Part shown: positions 7,175 through 9,380 of the stretch, piece after piece
Numbering within the stretch: position 1 is the stretch's first letter
How the letters are laid out: each line of letters starts with the position of its first letter
Assembly (NCBI GenBank): GCA_016875515.1
Contig: VGRA01000067.1
Location: forward strand, 1 to 9,380
Direction: 5' to 3'
Length of the DNA stretch: 9,380 nucleotides
DNA from: Deltaproteobacteria bacterium
Lineage (GTDB): Bacteria; Myxococcota; Myxococcia; Myxococcales; Myxococcaceae
Translations under genes and position numbers: made by a program
The notes under the pieces: model-generated
The model's database searches: none
What the model saw: only the letters and a program-made list of their open reading frames with translations
What the model was told of the DNA's origin: nothing

Positions 7175-7863
7175 GGATGGACTGCGAGCGCGTGGGCGTC
7201 CTGCACGGCCCGGCCCGCGCGCTCGCGGAGGTGTCCCTGTCGCTCGCCCCCGGTGAGCACGTGCTGCTCTGCGGCCCGGCGGGCAGCGGCAAGACCACCC
7301 TGCTGAAGGTGCTCGCGGGGCTGCTCCGTCCCACCTCCGGGGCGGTGCGCTGGGACGGTGAGGACGTGGCCCACCTGGACGAGGCCGGGCGGCGCAGGCG
7401 GCAGGCCTCGCTCGGCATGGTGTTCCAGACCGACGCGCTGTTCGACTCCCGCACCGTCCTGGAGAACGTCCTGCTGCCGCTGCACAACCGAGGCGTGGGC
7501 CGGGAGGAAGCGCGGGCGCGCGCCGAGGCGGCGCTGGAGGCGGTGGGGCTGTTGCAGGCGGCGCGGATGCGGCCCGAGGCGCTGTCCGGCGGCATGCGGA
7601 AGCGGGCGGGCATTGCGCGCGCGCTGGTGGTGGCGCCCGAGGTGCTCTTCGCGGATGATCCACTCGCCGGCCAGGATCCCGCCACGGCGAGGGCCCTGTG
7701 CGAGCTGCTGGACCGGCAGGCGGCGGGGCGCACGCTGGTGGTGTCCTCGCCCGAGCCCCCGCCGGTGCTGACGATCCAACGGTGGTGGGTGGTCGACGGC
7801 GGGCGCCTCGTGCACGACGGGCCCCCTGCCCCCGCCCTCATCGGGGTGGAGGAGGGGACGTGA
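7171..7863 (+). CDS. MlaF-like ABC transporter ATPase with atypical catalytic residues
   Basis: This 230-residue cytoplasmic ATP-binding subunit probably drives the two MlaE-type permeases encoded next. Seen directly: Walker A GPAGSGKTT (35-43, Lys41), Q-loop VFQTD (Gln86), signature LSGGM (138-142) followed by RKRAGIARALV, and the D-loop GQDP (167-170). The signature context and GQDP resemble E. coli MlaF (LSGGMARRAALARAI, GQDP). Three expected residues are absent. The Walker B segment reads VLFADDP, putting Asp163 where the catalytic Glu belongs. The H-loop reads VVSSPE, with Ser193 in place of the switch His. The A-loop aromatic near residue 12 is His (VLHG). The frame is intact, codon use matches its neighbours and Walker A is kept, so this does not look like simple decay. 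It may bind ATP but hydrolyse slowly, or pair with another ATPase. An ATG at 7177 is the alternative start (228 residues). The stop overlaps the next start (GTGA). Confidence 0.9.
   Translation: MRMDCERVGVLHGPARALAEVSLSLAPGEHVLLCGPAGSGKTTLLKVLAGLLRPTSGAVRWDGEDVAHLDEAGRRRRQASLGMVFQTDALFDSRTVLENVLLPLHNRGVGREEARARAEAALEAVGLLQAARMRPEALSGGMRKRAGIARALVVAPEVLFADDPLAGQDPATARALCELLDRQAAGRTLVVSSPEPPPVLTIQRWWVVDGGRLVHDGPPAPALIGVEEGT
7848..7855 (+). promoter_or_regulatory. Strong Shine-Dalgarno for the first MlaE-type permease
   Basis: GGAGGAGG sits just inside the end of the ATPase gene and ends 4 bases before the GTG at 7860. The inner GGAGG at 7848-7852 has an ideal 7-base spacing. It fixes the GTG start and is the best ribosome site in the operon. 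Confidence 0.6.
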
Positions 7864-8639
7864 GCGCCGTCCTGGCCGCCCTGGGGCGGGGGACGCTGGC
7901 GGCGGCCCGGGCCGCCGGCCAGTCCGCGCTGGTGCTGGGGCGGACCCTGCGCGCCGCGCCCCGGATGAACCGGCGGGAGTTGCTGCGCGCCTTCGGTCAC
8001 TTCGGCTGGGAGAGCCTGGGGATCTGTCTGTGGGTGGCGGTGGTCATTGGCGTCATGGTGGTGGTGCAGTCCGGGCTGTACGCCAACCGCTTCGGGGCGC
8101 GGATGGCCCTGGGCTGGGCCTCCGGCTTCGCGGTGACCTGGGAGTTCGGCCCGCTGCTGCTCGGGGTGGTGCTGGCCGCGCGCGTGGGGGCCCGCAACGC
8201 CGCGGAGCTGGCCGTGCTCAAGGCCGGGGGGCAGCTGGAGGGGCTCTCGGGGATCTCTCTGGATCCCTACCCCGTGCTGCTGGCGCCGCGCTGGGTGGCC
8301 ATCACGGCCTCCACCGGGATGCTGGCCTCGGTGACGCTGCTGGTGGCGGTGTGCATGGAGGTGGTGTCCGCGTGGGCCTCCCTGGGGGTCCCCCCGCGCG
8401 TCTTCACCGGCAGCATGGCAGACGCGCTCGGGTGGCAGGACGTGCTGGGGGGCACCACCAAGGCGCTCTTCTTCGGGGCGGCGGTGGCCACGGTGTCCAC
8501 CGCGGTGGGGCTGCGCGCCAGCGGCGGGGCGCGGGGGGTGGGCCTGGCCGCGGCGAGCGCGGTGGTGCGCTCGTCGTTCGCCATCTTCGGCCTGGACCTC
8601 CTGCTGACGCCGGTGCTGGCGGCGGGGCTCTCCCGGTGA
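7860..8639 (+). CDS. MlaE-family ABC transporter permease (first of a tandem pair)
   Basis: This 259-residue inner-membrane permease has the normal MlaE length (about 260). MlaE proteins form the membrane core of MCE/Mla lipid transporters that move phospholipids between the inner membrane and the envelope. Family signs in order: an amphipathic N-terminus, a first hydrophobic stretch (53-75), WEFGPLLLGVVLAARVGA (94-111, aligning with the RELGPVLxALLxAGRVGS block), AAELAVLKAGGQLEGLSGISLDP (114-136), LAPRWVA (141-147), a long hydrophobic segment (148-170), the DVLGGTTKALFFG helix (194-206) and GLRASGGARGVGLA (217-230). The usual EQ(I/L)xAL block is altered to GGQLEGL (123-129), unlike the second permease. 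About five membrane spans are visible. Translation starts at the GTG overlapping the ATPase stop, with a strong Shine-Dalgarno. It overlaps the second permease by GTGA. The substrate cannot be told from sequence. Confidence 0.9.
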   Translation: MSAVLAALGRGTLAAARAAGQSALVLGRTLRAAPRMNRRELLRAFGHFGWESLGICLWVAVVIGVMVVVQSGLYANRFGARMALGWASGFAVTWEFGPLLLGVVLAARVGARNAAELAVLKAGGQLEGLSGISLDPYPVLLAPRWVAITASTGMLASVTLLVAVCMEVVSAWASLGVPPRVFTGSMADALGWQDVLGGTTKALFFGAAVATVSTAVGLRASGGARGVGLAAASAVVRSSFAIFGLDLLLTPVLAAGLSR

Positions 8640-9364
8640 TCCCAGGCCCCTTCACCACGGCGGTGCGCACGGCGCAGGCGGTGGCGCGGCGGGGGCTGTC
8701 CGCCCGGGACTGCCTGGAGCAGGTCCATGACCAGGGCAACCGCACGGTGGCGCTGGTGGTGACGGCGCTGTCCTTCTTTGGCGCGGTGATGGTCACCATT
8801 GCCTACGCGCAGGCGCGGAAGATCACCGGCAACCTGGCCACGGTGGGGCCACCCTACCTGGAGCTGTTGGTGCGGGACTTCGGGCCGCTCACCTGCGCGC
8901 TGCTGGCGGCGGCACGGTGCGGGGCGGCCAGCGCGGCGGAGCTGTCCGCCATGGCGGTCAACGAGCAGGTGGAAGCCCTGGAACTCTGCAACGGCGACCC
9001 GTACTCGGACCTGGTGGCCCCGCGCTTCGTGGGGGCGCTGGTGGCCGTTCCGCTCCTGTGCATCCTCGGCACCAGCGCCGCGGCGGTCTCTGCCGCCCTG
9101 ACCGCCCGCTACGTCTTCTTGACGGACGGGATGGCCTTCCTGGATCCCCGCTTCATCGACGGGTGGGACCTGCTGTCTGGCGGGCTCAAGGCCCTGCTGG
9201 CGGCGGCGTGGATCCCGCTGGCGGCCTCCTCCAGGGGGCTGGCGGCGCGGGGCGGCAGCGCTGCGGTGGGCGAGGCCACCACGGACGGCGTGGTGGTCGC
9301 GTGCGTGGGAAGCATCGTGCTGGTGGCCGCGGTGGGGCTGCTGTTCCAGTTGCTCGGCGTGTAG
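8636..9364 (+). CDS. MlaE-family ABC transporter permease (second of a tandem pair)
   Basis: This 242-residue protein is a diverged paralogue of the preceding permease. It carries RDFGPLTCALLAAARCGA (80-97), AAELSAMAVNEQVEALEL (100-117, keeping the canonical EQ-x-x-AL), DPYSDLVAPRFVG (121-133), a hydrophobic span at 134-155, a GGLKALLAA helix (182-190), and the GLAARGGSAAVGEATTDGVV block (201-220) matching the MlaE GVGxATTxxVV motif. By my alignment the acidic residue of the ExGP block is Asp81 here and Glu95 in the first permease. The pair shares layout but clearly low identity, so this is an old duplication rather than a recent one; a heterodimeric permease is plausible. The start is taken as the GTG overlapping the previous stop, although the Shine-Dalgarno is weak; a later GTG at 8663 is possible. 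The TAG at 9362-9364 sits in a 12-base palindrome (9361-9372). No further gene is visible in the last 16 bases. Confidence 0.88.
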   Translation: MIPGPFTTAVRTAQAVARRGLSARDCLEQVHDQGNRTVALVVTALSFFGAVMVTIAYAQARKITGNLATVGPPYLELLVRDFGPLTCALLAAARCGAASAAELSAMAVNEQVEALELCNGDPYSDLVAPRFVGALVAVPLLCILGTSAAAVSAALTARYVFLTDGMAFLDPRFIDGWDLLSGGLKALLAAAWIPLAASSRGLAARGGSAAVGEATTDGVVVACVGSIVLVAAVGLLFQLLGV

Positions 9365-9380
9365 GGCCCTACCGCATCAT

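Noticed and set aside
9361..9372. The palindrome gtagggccctac over the stop codon of the last gene
   Set aside because: It is perfect but only 12 bases, without a loop or T-run, and at the window edge, so neither a terminator nor an operator can be supported.

Overview
The window is very GC-rich DNA (well over 65% by eye) with strongly G/C-ending codons. The protein flavour points to a myxobacterium (Myxococcota, Cystobacter/Stigmatella/Myxococcus-like). The pointers are a TPR-headed cell-wall amidase-type protein next to mutS, an NhaA with a long central insert, and MlaE/UbiB genes in GTGA-overlapped operons. This assignment is inference; no rRNA or other marker is present. There are no tRNAs, insertion sequences, phage genes or CRISPR arrays.

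Layout. On the minus strand lie the first 252 codons of a secreted TPR-type protein, probably an N-acetylmuramoyl-L-alanine amidase (756 down to the left edge), and a complete mutS (3998 down to 1320). Between them is a 563-base gap. It holds a plus-strand frame (955-1302) that reads like a small GYF_2-type, single-membrane-helix protein but is interrupted by one in-frame TGA, most simply a TGG-to-TGA nonsense change. It also holds an imperfect inverted repeat with a sigma-54-like spacing in front of the amidase gene.

A 138-base divergent intergenic region (3999-4136) separates mutS from a plus-strand block of five genes: nhaA (Na+/H+ antiporter), a UbiB/ABC1-family atypical kinase with two C-terminal membrane helices, an MlaF-like ABC ATPase, and two different MlaE-family permeases in tandem. 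Every junction in this block is a 4-base start/stop overlap (ATGA, GTGA, GTGA, GTGA), so the genes are almost certainly co-transcribed and translationally coupled. The last gene ends 16 bases before the window edge; any MlaD-like substrate-binding protein would have to lie beyond it or elsewhere.

How they may work together. The ATPase and two permeases look like the membrane part of an MCE/Mla-type lipid transporter. The ATPase is atypical: Walker A, Q-loop, ABC signature and D-loop are present, but the catalytic Walker B Glu is Asp, the H-loop His is Ser, and the A-loop aromatic is missing. Together with two non-identical permeases, this suggests an asymmetric or specialised transporter. Its tight coupling to a UbiB-family kinase (a family tied to quinone and lipid handling) and a sodium/proton antiporter is the most interesting point of the window; the functional link is inference.
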